Below are positions 23,881-34,358 of a stretch of DNA of 64,000 nt, in pieces. This DNA is from Oscheius onirici (Eukaryota; Nematoda; Chromadorea; Rhabditida; Rhabditidae). Location: NCBI GenBank assembly GCA_932521025.1, contig OW051470.1, positions 7,798,501 to 7,862,500 of the forward strand, given 5' to 3'. A program made the translations under genes and the position numbers. Each line of letters begins with the position of its first letter. Position 1 is the first letter of the stretch. The notes under the pieces are model-generated. The model was not told the DNA's origin and searched no databases. It saw only the letters and a list, made by a program, of their open reading frames with translations.

Positions 23881-24111
23881 TCATCTGATCATCCACTTGT
23901 TGACCACGAGGCTCTCGATGGCGCAAGCACGGGGAGGATTTACAAGATCCGAAAACTGAATGACCTTCTCCGCGACCGCTTTCGCATAGTCATCCATGTT
24001 TTCGGGATTGACCTGAATGAGGTCACCACAAGCAATTCCGATGACGTTTCTGATCCGGAACAGTTTGAGGAATAGTTCTGTCCAGATTCTGGGAACTTCT
24101 TGAAAGTTCCA
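23881..24111 (-). pseudogene. Coding-looking remnant of unknown family
   Basis: One frame is open for 76 codons and ends in TGA. It includes IRNVIGIACGDLIQVNPEN and a C-terminal NKWMIR. A stop codon lies a short way upstream and no matching exon was found, so it is either the last exon of an unseen gene or a gene fragment. I do not recognise the family. Confidence 0.35.
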
Positions 24112-25156
24112 GAAGATCTCAGACTTGGTAGAAGATTACGGTAATACTGGAGAAGGGGGAGAGTCACTGTGCACGTTCCTATCTTGAAGAGCAAAAATGG
24201 ATTCTTCCACGTCTAGGGACAAAAAAATGAAGCCAATAAAAAGAGAAAACAGGGAAAAAATAAATTTGTCTTACGCTTGGCTTCCTTTGGAAAATACCTT
24301 GGTTCACTGATCCCTCGTGAGCTCAGTTGATTTTTGCAACAACAAGCTCCAGGTCAAACTTCTCGCGACGGAGGTAATCTGTTGTAACTATCCGTATAAT
24401 CCTATCGTATATTTCGTTTGTTGCTTTGTCCTAGGTTTTTCTGGACTTCTAGAAGGGCAAGGTCTTTGGGTACAAAAAGATGAAGAAAGGACGTCAGAAG
24501 AACTGGGGAGGGAATGAGAGAAGGAGTCTCAGAGATCTAGAGGCTGAATGATTGTGAGAGACAGACTCTCTCGCATCCTCCCAAAGACTGGAAATAACTG
24601 AGAGACGTTTCAAACGTGTCTAGAAAGAGAGACAGGTTGTACTTTGCAGACGGCCTTGCTCCCGAGAATCGTCTGGCGAAGATAGCCCTCTCACTATTTC
24701 TCTCCCATACCTACGTGTCGTTGTGCTGCAGATGCATGAGTTCCGCTCAATGGGCAAAGGGGATGCATCATTCGAACAGGATATTTTCAGTTTGGCAAAG
24801 AAGGAGAGCACAGAGGACGTTTGATGTTCTCAGAGTTTGATTCATAGGTCAAAAGGGCAATTTTCGTTCGTTAGTTTTTTGAATTTTTTACATTTTCGTC
24901 AACAAATCGGATGCAGAAACGTGTTAGGTTTAGGAGCGACGTGTCAAAGCTCTAGAGCAGGAGAAGCCAAAGGCCACCGCTAAAGTAGGCTGTACAAAGA
25001 TCTTTTGGCACATTAACCTATTCTGACAAGCTACAGAACTAACAAATATTTCCCTTTGTGGAAATTACTTGTCTTCCTCAAAACTTCAAAGTTATGTTGT
25101 AAATGCCAAAAATAGAGGAGCTACAATATCTAGAGCTCAATTTTCGCCAGCCGCTC
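24112..25156. other. No gene seen
   Basis: Only short, non-conserved reading frames without plausible splice context. Confidence 0.4.
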
Positions 25157-25240
25157 TTCCTGCATAGCTCAGTAGTGTAGAGTCTCGCTCGCGGACCAGC
25201 AGACCCTGGTTCGAATCCACCTCTCGAGCAACTTTTTGCT
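25157..25240 (+). repeat. tRNA-like sequence
   Basis: TGCATAGCTCAGTAGTGTAGAG (A-box region) and TGGTTCGAATCC (B box) are followed by an AACTTTTTGCTTT tail. Only the three base pairs nearest the T-loop can form and no acceptor stem is visible. The tail resembles those after the other tRNA-like copies. Confidence 0.6.
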
Positions 25241-25749
25241 TTCATATTCCTGTTACAAAAACTAACGCTTTGATTTATTCATGGAAAGTTGAAGAATGGA
25301 TCAAGAAGTAATGTGACTATGACCTGCGTAACTTTCCGCATAATCATATCGTGGACCTTTGAAAGTGGATATTTACTGGTAATTCTTCCTCTCTCCTTCC
25401 TGATGCCAAAAAAGCAATGGTCACTGCTACAACTTTTTCAGCTAATATTTTCGCTAACAGCTAATATTTTTAAATCAAGATGTTTTCCAGAGACTTGCCT
25501 AAAGTCTTCAGTCTTCTTATCTCTTCTCTTACTTTCCTTCTTCTTCCTTCCCCAAACTTCCGACAATAGGCTTTCAGAGAGAAAGAACTACCGTAACTCT
25601 CTACCGTACTCTTCTCTACTCTCTCTCGACTCTTGGAAGAAAGGGGCGTGTGAGATCTCTCGCTCTTCAGCCCACCCTCTCGCTCGACACGTAGAGACGA
25701 CGGACTCGAGCTCCGCCCCTCGCATTTCGGGTGTCGGCTGCTGCGGGCA

Positions 25750-28602
25750 ATGCGACTGTTGTCTCTTCTGCCTGTGGTCATCTGCATCTGCTTCGCCGCA
25801 CCCCTACCCAAACAGCAGCAGTTTGACGGCACTGTCGTAAGTTTTTTCCCGTCTACTTTGACCCTTTTTGCCACCTTGATATCTTTGGGGGATTTCTTAT
25901 CAGCGAGGGCGGAAAAATGTACAAGAACGCAATCCAGAGGGGCTTCTTCCAGAAGAGGGGATGAGCGTTTTGCACTTTCCTCTTTTGGAGACTGGTTCTT
26001 AGTCTTTTCTGAGACAAAAAAGCGACTAGTAGTCAGTCTTTGAACCATGTGGCACCCGGGCTCTCTCTCTCCCAACATTTGAATGTGCCCTTTTGTGCCT
26101 CATCTCGGGGAGATGGTGAAAAAAGGGCCGCGGACCGTGAGCAAGACACACGCAAAATGAGTTTTTTCGCTCTCTTACTTCATTCTCCCCCTTCTCTCTT
26201 TTGGTCTCGCTGACCCGAGGGGAGCGTCGGGAAATGGAAGTTTCCGGGTAGAGGATAAGTTTTTCAAGCTTCGCGATGTTCTACAAGGTTGTTCAACAGA
26301 TCGGAAACTACAATTTTCTAGAACACGTCAAAGCTTGGAAAATTCATTTTCAAAGCTAAAATGACGTAAGAAGTTGTGCTTATTGTGATAAAGTTTTAAC
26401 CTTGTGAAAAGGTTTGAAGGCATTTTTCAGCCTCAAGAAATGATTTCTGGACTTAGTAATGTTCTGAAGAGTTGTAGTTTTTAATCTGCTCTACAACTTA
26501 GCAGAACATTGTGAGGGCAAACTTTCTCCTCGTGGCCTAGTGGCTAAGAGTCCAGTCTTTGATTCAAAAGGTCACAAGTTCTATTCCTAACAATCAAATT
26601 ATTTTTTGCTTTAGTTTTGATAATTAGTTTTCTTCCAAAAGAGCTCCGAAAAAATGGTTCCTTCTTTTTTTCTCACAGTGCCAACCACCAGCAGTAACGA
26701 GTTTTTTTGCTGCGCGGGGCAGTAAATCTTAGGCGAACATGACACAATCGGATAGCGGAATCGAAACAAAAAGTTGGTTCGTGGCGGGTCATTGACTTTT
26801 TCCCGCGACAAACAAAGAGCACAGGCTCTCTTCAAAGTACAACATTTTGGCCTGAACCAATGTTCACGTTTTTTCTGTACCGTTTAGGGTTAGCAACCTA
26901 TAGAGAGTGAAAAGTTGGTCCAGACGTCCCCCAGAGATAAGTATCGGCTGTCAGTTAAGGACACAGACAGAGTAGGGACCACCACGAGGACACGCGGCCT
27001 ATTTGCATTGGTGTGCCGGTGTGCCGAAGTGCAGAGAAAACACACCAAGGTTCGTCTGCCACTGCCACACAAAAATGGATGGACTTTGTCTTCAGTCAAA
27101 GGGCTGACGAATGAGACTGTGACCCATCTTTCAATCCCGTCGTCAATCTCAGCCAGCGACATCTAGTTCAACAAAACGGAAAGTTAGGGTTGGTAGAAGT
27201 CTGGGGAATCTCATTGGATACTGTAGAATTGTCCAGTATTGACACAACTGTAGACTTTGCCAGGAGAAACTGTCAAAAATGGTAGTTAACAAAAACAAAA
27301 AAGATTTTAAGACTTGTGGGAATCGAACCAGAAACCTCTCTATTCATAGTCCGGACACTTAACCACTAAGCTACAATGGCAAAGTTGCCGCAATATTTGT
27401 GAGGAATTATGTGGTGGAAGAAACTTTTGTAGTCCTGGGCGTTTGGCGATACTAAATTATTCATTTGGTCGAAAAAATGGATAGAAATAGATTTTCTGTG
27501 ACAAGATCAAATATATCATTTTTCAGGAGTATCTCTACAAATACGGGTACCTGAGCACATCTTCGCCCAGCCTCCATGAGCTGCGGACAGCTCTCAAAGC
27601 TTTCCAAGAAGTAGCCGGTCTCCCGATCACTGGAGAAGTCGACGAAGCCACCCTCGAACACCAGCGGAGGCCAAGGTGTGCACATGCCGACGTGAAAAAG
27701 ACTGGCAGTCGGAGGAAGCGATTCGCCATGGCCAGTCAGGCCAAATGGGACAAAAGTCACTTTACCGGAGAACACGAAATCCATCTGAAGTGGCATGTGA
27801 GCAAGTACACGAAAGATTTGAAGGAGAAAGTCATAAGGTCCACTATCCACAAAGCTTTCCAGCTGTGGGCCACTCAGGCGAACATCAAGAATCTTCCCAG
27901 GGTTAGTTCAAAAGATTAAAAGCAACAAAATGCTAACTTTAGGTGACTCTCCGATTCGAAGAAGTCTCCCGCGCCGAAGACGCCGACATTGACATCATGT
28001 GGGCTGAGGGAGAGCACGGTGACTCTTACCGCTTTGATGGATCGAGGACGACGAAGGAGAACATTCTGGCTCATACCTTCTTTCCGGGACATTCGGCTCC
28101 ACTGAATGGAGACATTCATTTCGATGATGCTGAGGAGTGGGAGGTGGATCCGGAGAAGACTAGAGAGGGGTGAGTGCAGAGACTGAGATTGTGACAGTCT
28201 AATAGACTTAGAGTCTGATTGTGAGAGACTGTGAGACTGAGAATCTGAGTCTAGTAAACTGACAGACCTAGAGTCTGAAACTGCCAGATAACAGATCCCA
28301 TTTCCAGAGACAAGCGCTTCTTCCCCTACGTCCTGGCCCACGAGATTGGTCATGCTCTCGGACTGCAGCACAGTCGAAAGACTGACGCCGTAATGCATCC
28401 CTACTACAGTAATACCCCGTTGGAACAGTTGCAACTGGATGTTGATGACAAGTGTGGACTGAACTGGAACTACGGTAGACCTTACCATCATCGTGGGAGA
28501 TACAGTTTTGATTTCAGTCGGACCATCGGATTTCTGTCTCTTTGTCTGGCTCATGTCGGAGATTGTTCCGATCACCAACAACAACAATTCGGAGTTTCAT
28601 AA
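25750..28602 (+). CDS. Secreted matrix metalloproteinase (short form)
   Basis: Exons 25750-25836, 27527-27901, 27943-28169 and 28308-28602 give 327 aa. Residues 1-17 are a signal peptide (MRLLSLLPVVICICFAAP). Next come a peptidoglycan-binding-like prodomain helix region, a cysteine switch PRCAHAD (variant of PRCGxPD), a furin-like RRKRF site, and a catalytic domain with structural zinc/calcium residues around AHTFFPGH and IHFDD. The zinc site HEIGHALGLQHS fits HExxHxxGxxH and is followed by the Met-turn AVMHPYY. This form ends after NWNYG with a 42-residue tail and no hemopexin domain. It should cleave extracellular matrix proteins after propeptide removal. The first intron (1.7 kb) contains hairpin repeats and tRNA-like sequences. 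Which nematode zmp gene it matches cannot be settled. Confidence 0.88.
26274..26328. repeat. Short hairpin repeat (decayed)
   Basis: CGATGTTCTACAAGGTTGTTC and AATTTTCTAGAACACG are decayed arms, inside the first metalloproteinase intron. Confidence 0.55.
26458..26602. repeat. Hairpin repeat immediately followed by a tRNA-like sequence
   Basis: ATGTTCTGAAGAGTTGTAG and CTACAACTTAGCAGAACAT are followed only about 17 bp later by GTGGCCTAGTGGCTAAGAG (box A) and a degenerate box B, AAGTTCTATTCC, then a T-rich ATTTTTTGCTTT tail. Confidence 0.65.
27310..27384 (-). repeat. tRNA-like sequence, minus strand
   Basis: The minus strand reads TGTAGCTTAGTGGTTAAG (box A) and TGGTTCGATTCCC (box B), followed by a T-rich tail (AATCTTTTTT). 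It lies in the first metalloproteinase intron. Pairing is too poor for a functional tRNA. Confidence 0.6.
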
Positions 28603-28685
28603 TTCTGGTGAGTAGGTAGGAAAAAGAATGAAAGAGACTGACAGAGACAGAAATTGTCTCTTCGGAATAACCCAACCCATTTCAG

Positions 28686-30590
28686 TATCCTCCTCCGACC
28701 ACGTTCTTCCCGGCGAGAAGCGCCTCTATGCCACCAAGAGGATAATGAAAAGTGAGTCTTTTTTTCAAAACCAGTTTGGAAAACCTTGACGCGTAGACTT
28801 CCGAGAACACTTGTAGGCCTTTTTTGTGTGGGCAGCAGGCGTGAAAAGGACAGAGGTAAACAGGGTGATGCGTTTGGGGGAGAAGGTTGTGATGACGCGT
28901 TGCTGGCGGATAAACATCTTCGGGGGAGAGACTATTCAAAGGTTAGGGGGACAATCATGTTTCTTAAGGAAATTAAAGAAAAACTGGATTCTGTAAGCTC
29001 ACCTCTCCAGACCAAAACAGAACCAGCTTTCTTGTCAAACTGTCTCGTATGAGTTCTAGGGACTTGTCTCAAACTCATGCTTATCCAGTAGTCAACTCAT
29101 GATCCAGTATTCAGCGCATTATTGGTTCAGTATTCCCTTTCTTACAACCTGGTGGCCAAGAGACAGAACTTTTTCGACTGGAACTGTCCTTGCCCACATC
29201 CCTGTCCTATTCTTGTACAGTTTTCGTTTTTTGGAAAAGACAGTGACTGTGCAGCTAGACATATGACTCATACTCTCAACGTGACTCGGGCTTCAGACTC
29301 AACAGATACTCTTGGTAGCCAAGAGTCATGGTGCTCCAGATCGTGTTCCCTACTGGATTAGATGCCATCTGAAATTTAGGTCCATGTCTCCTGATTGATC
29401 CCCTTCTTGGCCCAAGCTCTCGATTACCACCAGGTTTTAATTAAGCAAAAAAAAACTGAGCCAGAAATTGTCCTTGTATTGATTGTTCAGCCCTGTTTCT
29501 CTCTCGTGTTCGGAAACAGTGCGCGTGTCCTTCACTATCCAATACTGTGCTGTAAGAGAGTGGGGGCATCTACTCGATCATCAATCTGGGGGCACAACGT
29601 GTAAGCCCAAATGACGGGCCCGAGACAGAAAAAATAGAAAAGAAAGACGAGCAGAGATCGTCTCAATTGCACTTTTTGCAATCATTTTGGGGCTGAGAGA
29701 GGGAACGGAAGAAGACTGTCTAGAAACTGATTCCGAGAGTATGAGTGAAGAGGGAGGAAACTGGTTGGGATCAGTGTTTTGTAGCGGATGAGTCAATAGA
29801 TAAGACACAGCGCACAATTTAACAGTTGACTTCCAAATGAGTCCCTTTTCCAGTCTCTTTACATAATTGACTACCAAATGAGCAGTATGACTTTTCCCTC
29901 TGGAAGAGCACTCATCCAGTCAAAAACCAGTACCCTTCCAATCATGGGAATGAGTCAAGTCGAAACCAAATCGTGGCCAAGTTTTTACTGACTCACAAGT
30001 TGCACTTTTCTTCCGGACCCTCCTTCTACAAACAGAGTGGGAGTGAATGGTCCGGAGAAATTTCGTTTGTCTAAGAGACCTGTACTCTCTGATCTGATGA
30101 GTCTCTGAATACTGTAGGAACAGTCTGTTCTAACTCCAGCCATTTCAGAATACCGTATTCCGCGCTGTACCTCCAGCAACGCTCTCCAAGGCTTTGCCGA
30201 GATGAAGCTCCACAAGAATCTTCAGTTCCCTGCTGAAGAAGCTCGCAAGTACTCTGAGGTCGTCTGCAACTTCCTGTCCGGACTTCATGTCTACCGTGGT
30301 GGACCGGATTATTCCTCTGACGACTCCATTGAGAAGGAGTTCCACGGTGTCAACAAGGAGGTGAGTACTGAGAGAGACTCTGAGACTGATAAACTAAGTG
30401 GATCCAGTTACCGTATCCCATCCTTCAGGTCTCCGAGTTCAGTCCCAGCTCAGCCAACTCGATCCGTCGTCTGGTCCGTCAGGCTGAAGACCGCGTCAGT
30501 CCCACCGGAAAGACTCTCTACGATGCCGAATTCTTCGATCAGACCTTCTTCGACGAGTTCCTTCCCCTGTATTTTCATCCCCTCGAGTAA
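28686..30590 (+). CDS. Possible alternative 3' exons of the metalloproteinase, or a separate small gene
   Basis: Exons 28686-28751, 30149-30360 and 30429-30590 stay in one frame and end in TAA. The peptide includes YRIPRCTSSNALQGF and ends FLPLYFHPLE. There is no good ATG in this frame near the first exon, but it fits phase 1 exactly if the metalloproteinase exon is cut at a weak donor GTAGAC (28475), just after NWNY. That would give a 431-aa long form in which this tail replaces the short form's end. If so, one locus makes two C-termini. The alternative is an independent gene whose first exon I missed. The tail has no family I recognise and is not hemopexin. Confidence 0.5.
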
Positions 30591-32174
30591 GAGATCTTTG
30601 TCCTCCCCGTTTTCTCTCGGGTCCCTCTCCGGGTCTAGTCTCCTATAGTTTGTTAGTTCTATCCCATCTTTTGGCATAATCCTACCGTAACCGAATCCAG
30701 CTTTACTCCCGGTCGCAGCGGGTTAACTCATCATGTCTAATCTCCTTCTGAGGGTCTTCCGGTTCTTCCTCTATCAAAAAAAGTGTGTGTTAAAATTACG
30801 GCTAGTCCTCGAGTTCTGTCGATGCGGCTGCGCAGGAACACAGCCCGATCTCCCCCTTCTGTCCCCCTCTCTTCGTGTCCAGTTGAAAATTGTTCTCTCC
30901 TTTCGCCGCTCTGTCGCGATCGTGTTCTGTGCAATCTGCTGTTGTGCAATCCGCGTATAATGAAGTTAATTTATTCAATTTTATTCTGACGGTGGAATAT
31001 AGATGTACAGAATCGGAAGAGGATGAGTCAGTACAGGACAATTGACTCTCAGATGATGTATTCTCTCTCACTGATCAGACTCTAGTCAGGGAAAGAAACT
31101 TTATGCACTCTAGAGATTCAGAACAGAAGTATGGACAGAAAAGCGAACCTTGCAGTTCTGTCTAGTCGAAGAGGATGAGTCAGTACAGGACAAGAAAGCA
31201 GTCAGGATCTTACTGTTCAGTTCTAAACTCATACTGATTAGACTCCGTCACTGATCAAACTCCAGTCAACAAACAGTGAGAAAACTAAAACATGATATCA
31301 TTCCCTGACTCAAAAGACTAAAACTGTTTTTTGTTTTGCAGAGTTTTGTATATACGGAATGTGAAACAGTCTGATGTACTGATCCAAACCTAATCTAGTA
31401 ATATTGAGTAGTTCGACTGGCGATCCGATCGAGTAGAATCGGCTTCAGATGTTCGGCTGTGCTACTGGATAATATACTGTAGAGAATACTGTAACTTGAG
31501 ACAGTCGTGGTCTCAAGGAATTTGTTACCAACAAGATATCCAAACAGTTCTCTTTTGTTTACTGTCAAATGGGAACATGTAGTGAGTCAAGACGAAACTA
31601 TTTTCTTGACCTCCCTCCTAATGTTGACTGACCACAACAGTCCTCCCACTGTTTGCTTTGCAGATTTTTACTCTTGTAACTATGTTTCCTGGTCCAAAGT
31701 ATGAGTCAAGCACATTCTCTAAATGTTTCCAGTTATACCTAGTCTTCTTTAACCTGAACTGATCCAGAATCTCTCGACGTTTATTCAAAGAATTCCTGAC
31801 AAAACTTGACGCTTCTGAAGAAACCTCTGTTTCAGACAGAGTATCTAATCGAGTTTGTTCAAGTAGAGAGTATGAGGCAACTAACAGTCTTGACCAAATA
31901 CAGTGATCTGATAAAGAATCAGTGAAGCCGTTCGATTAAGATTCTCTTATCCTAAAAGCCGAGCTATCAGAATGGCAGCATGGACCTCCTACTGAGCAAC
32001 AGACTGTGTCTCTCTGTATCTGTCATACTGTAAACGGCATGGTAGGACTGGTATCCTGACTGATTTTTTACTATTTCATACTGAGCAACAGACTGGCTTT
32101 GTGTCTCTGTCCGACTCTTGACCACTTTTTTATTCCATTCATTCACGGTCATTAACTCTTCATTCGACTGATCT
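30591..32174. other. Intergenic region between convergent genes
   Basis: No supportable gene. Two short direct repeats (GAGGATGAGTCAGTACAGGA at about 31019 and 31170) are visible, as are many ACTGTC/GACAGT-type motifs. Confidence 0.45.
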
Positions 32175-34021
32175 CTAGATCCATCCCTCTGGAGGGTTCC
32201 ATCCATAGCGGGTCAGCATCTTGTTGGTGAGCTTGATGAACTCTCTCTGCGCCTCGATCCGTCCCATTCCGACATGTTTCTTCCAGTTCTCGACGCACTT
32301 TAGCTTGTTGTTTCCGTCTGAACCTCGTTTTTAGGTCTAACTCCCAAAAACAGACCATAGTCTCCTACAGTAACCTGCATGAAGAGAGCATCGAGTTCAG
32401 TCAACTGATCAGCGGGAACATCAAAGTTACCGTACTTGCCCTTGTAGCCAGAGCGACTCATCTTGTCGACGGCGTTGGCAAAGTCCTTGTCACGCCAGAG
32501 ATCACGATCCTCTTTGTGTCTACGCTCCCAGTAGGCCTTGAACTCGAGAGCTCGATGCTTAAATTTGAATTTACTGCTGGAAACGGAGTCCGGACTGGTT
32601 TCCTATCGAAATATGTTGTCTAGAAGTTTTGTGATCGATTTATTTTTTTATAAACACAAGGTTCGCAAGATATTCCCCCTTTTCAATCTACCACTGTATG
32701 CGAGCCAGGCTTGTTGATTCTGGGTTGTTGAGCTGCGCTGCGCCGCGGTGTGAGGCCGTCAGGTTGGACCTTGCGGCGGGCTAAGAAAATTTATTTCGCT
32801 TTTTTTTATCCAAATACGTCCCCCGATTAGATTTAGTTTTGCCATCAGAAAAATCAGAAGAAAATCGAAAACTGACGACAAAAATAGAAGAAAATGCGTT
32901 TTTTTGACGAAATTCGGTAAAAATAGCAGTTTTCTTCGATTTTCACTCAGTTTTTGATTTTCTTCCAATTTTTCTGATGACAAAACTAAATCTAATCGGG
33001 GGACGTATTTGGAAACAAAAAAAATCAGAAAAAGATGCGAAATGAATTTTTTTAGCCCGCCGCAAAGTCCAACCTGGCCGCAGCGCAGCTCAGACCGCAG
33101 TCCAGCCCAGACCGCAGCGCAGGTTTTCAACAAGCCTGCTGCGAGCCACAGTTCCATTCATTCTCCCCTTGCCACTCTGTTCGCAGTCCCAGTCCTCTAG
33201 AACTACCAAAGTCGTAAGAAGTGGTCGCACTTGTTTTTCCTGTTTCGACTTGTTACATAAGGGCAAATTGCATCGGAAATCTCCCCTAATATGGTCTGTT
33301 CAAAAAGAATAGGGATTACCGTAAAATTTTAGCTCTTCTCTTCGAGACCAACTAAGCACACAAACATTGGATACTCAGCCAACAAATTACTAAGTTCGCT
33401 GTGTATCTTTCGAATTTGTTGGCTGAGTATCCAACTTTTGCATGCGAAGTGAGTCTCGAAGGGAAGAGCTAAAATCTTACGGTAATCCCTCTTCTTTTTG
33501 AACAGACCATAATTGCCAATTAGAGCTTCCGACAGACCGACACACAGAGACTTGGGAGCAATGTAAAATGGATGTAAGTAACATGCCAGGGTGATCGTCT
33601 GTACTCTAATGTCTTTACAATGCAGTTCAGACTCTTCATTTCCTAGGAAAATGAGATGAGACTAGAGAGAGTATTAATCCGCTGCACTTGCCCACTCGAC
33701 TCACAATTTTCCTACAAACACCAAAGCTACAGTCACATGTTAAAATTCAATCAGTTGTCATCAGTTCTATCTCATACTTTCAAGAGGCCTACTCTATACC
33801 AAACATCGGAGAAATCAGCGTGTTAAATCGAGTCGTATTTTGTTTCTCAATCCGTAGTACAGCCACTAGTTTGCCCTCAGAAATGAGCTAGATGCAAGCA
33901 GTCAAATGTTCAAGACTCTCGTAAGAAAAAGTACCTCGGCCTCCTTATGCTCTCTCTGCCACTTCTCCCAACGAACTCGCATCTTCTCCGCTTCCTGCTG
34001 CTTCTTCTGATCAAAGTCCAT
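32175..34021 (-). CDS. Small acyl-CoA-binding-domain protein
   Basis: Exons 33935-34021, 32356-32602 and 32175-32317 (minus strand) give 158 aa. The N-terminus is charged and helical (RVRWEKWQREHKEAE). The C-terminal part resembles the acyl-CoA-binding fold: LFMQVTVGDYDG matches the YKQATVGD-type core, and ENWKKHVGMGRIEAQREFI matches the W..W....GM...EA helix that contacts the CoA ligand. It is expected to bind long-chain acyl-CoA esters, possibly at membranes, since the charged N-terminal region recalls ACBD3. The start lies 2 bp after a TTTTCAG site suited to trans-splicing, 338 bp downstream of PHAX on the same strand, so operon membership is possible. The 1.3-kb first intron holds two inverted-repeat elements. 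The middle exon is divergent for the family. Confidence 0.65.
32702..33150. mobile_element. Long inverted-repeat (MITE-like) element
   Basis: Two imperfect arms of about 200 bp: GGCTTGTTGA, then GC-rich sequence, GCGGCGGGCTAA, and CCCCCGATTAGATTTAG are found in both arms in opposite orientation. It lies in the large intron of the acyl-CoA-binding gene. The outer AGGCTTGTTG sequence is shared with the element at 47.23 kb. Confidence 0.8.
33290..33513. mobile_element. Inverted-repeat element with GGTCTGTTCAAAAAG ends and TA flanks
   Basis: TATGGTCTGTTCAAAAAGAA is mirrored by TTCTTTTTGAACAGACCATA. The arms continue through GGATTACCGTAA and GAGCTAAAAT. The centre carries GTTGGCTGAGTATCCAAC in both orientations. 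A TA pair at each end suggests a Tc1/mariner-type insertion. A related end (GTCTGTTCACA) is seen at 54.31 kb. Confidence 0.82.
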
Positions 34022-34358
34022 CTCTGAAAATCGAGTGTTCCATTTCTCTCTCTTCCAAATAACAAGAGAGGTGTGAGAAAGAACGCCGCTTGTCTTTGGG
34101 TCAAGGGCAGACGGTCTCGTCTGAGACTTAGCTTACACCAGTGGCCTAGTTTACCTCTGGTCAAGGCGATTGGAGAGGAGGATTGAACAAAGGGGATCAT
34201 GTGTGAGAGAGGGACAGTCTCTCTGTCTATATAGCCAGTAAAATTGGCTCAAATTTGTCGGTGGTTTGGAAAGGACAAAGGGGACTGTGAGAACAACAAC
34301 AGATTTAATATTTGACACAACTTGATCACCTGAGAAAAACACCGGTATTTTTACAGAG
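34022..34358. other. Spacer between PHAX and the acyl-CoA-binding gene
   Basis: No ORF worth calling. On the minus strand a TTTTCAG acceptor-like site ends just before the downstream start codon. Confidence 0.5.

Noticed and set aside
25470..26078. 202-codon minus-strand ORF over the metalloproteinase start
   Set aside because: It overlaps the signal-peptide exon antisense and shows no family features.
32759..33157. 132-codon minus-strand ORF
   Set aside because: It runs through the arms of an inverted-repeat element and has no protein-like features.
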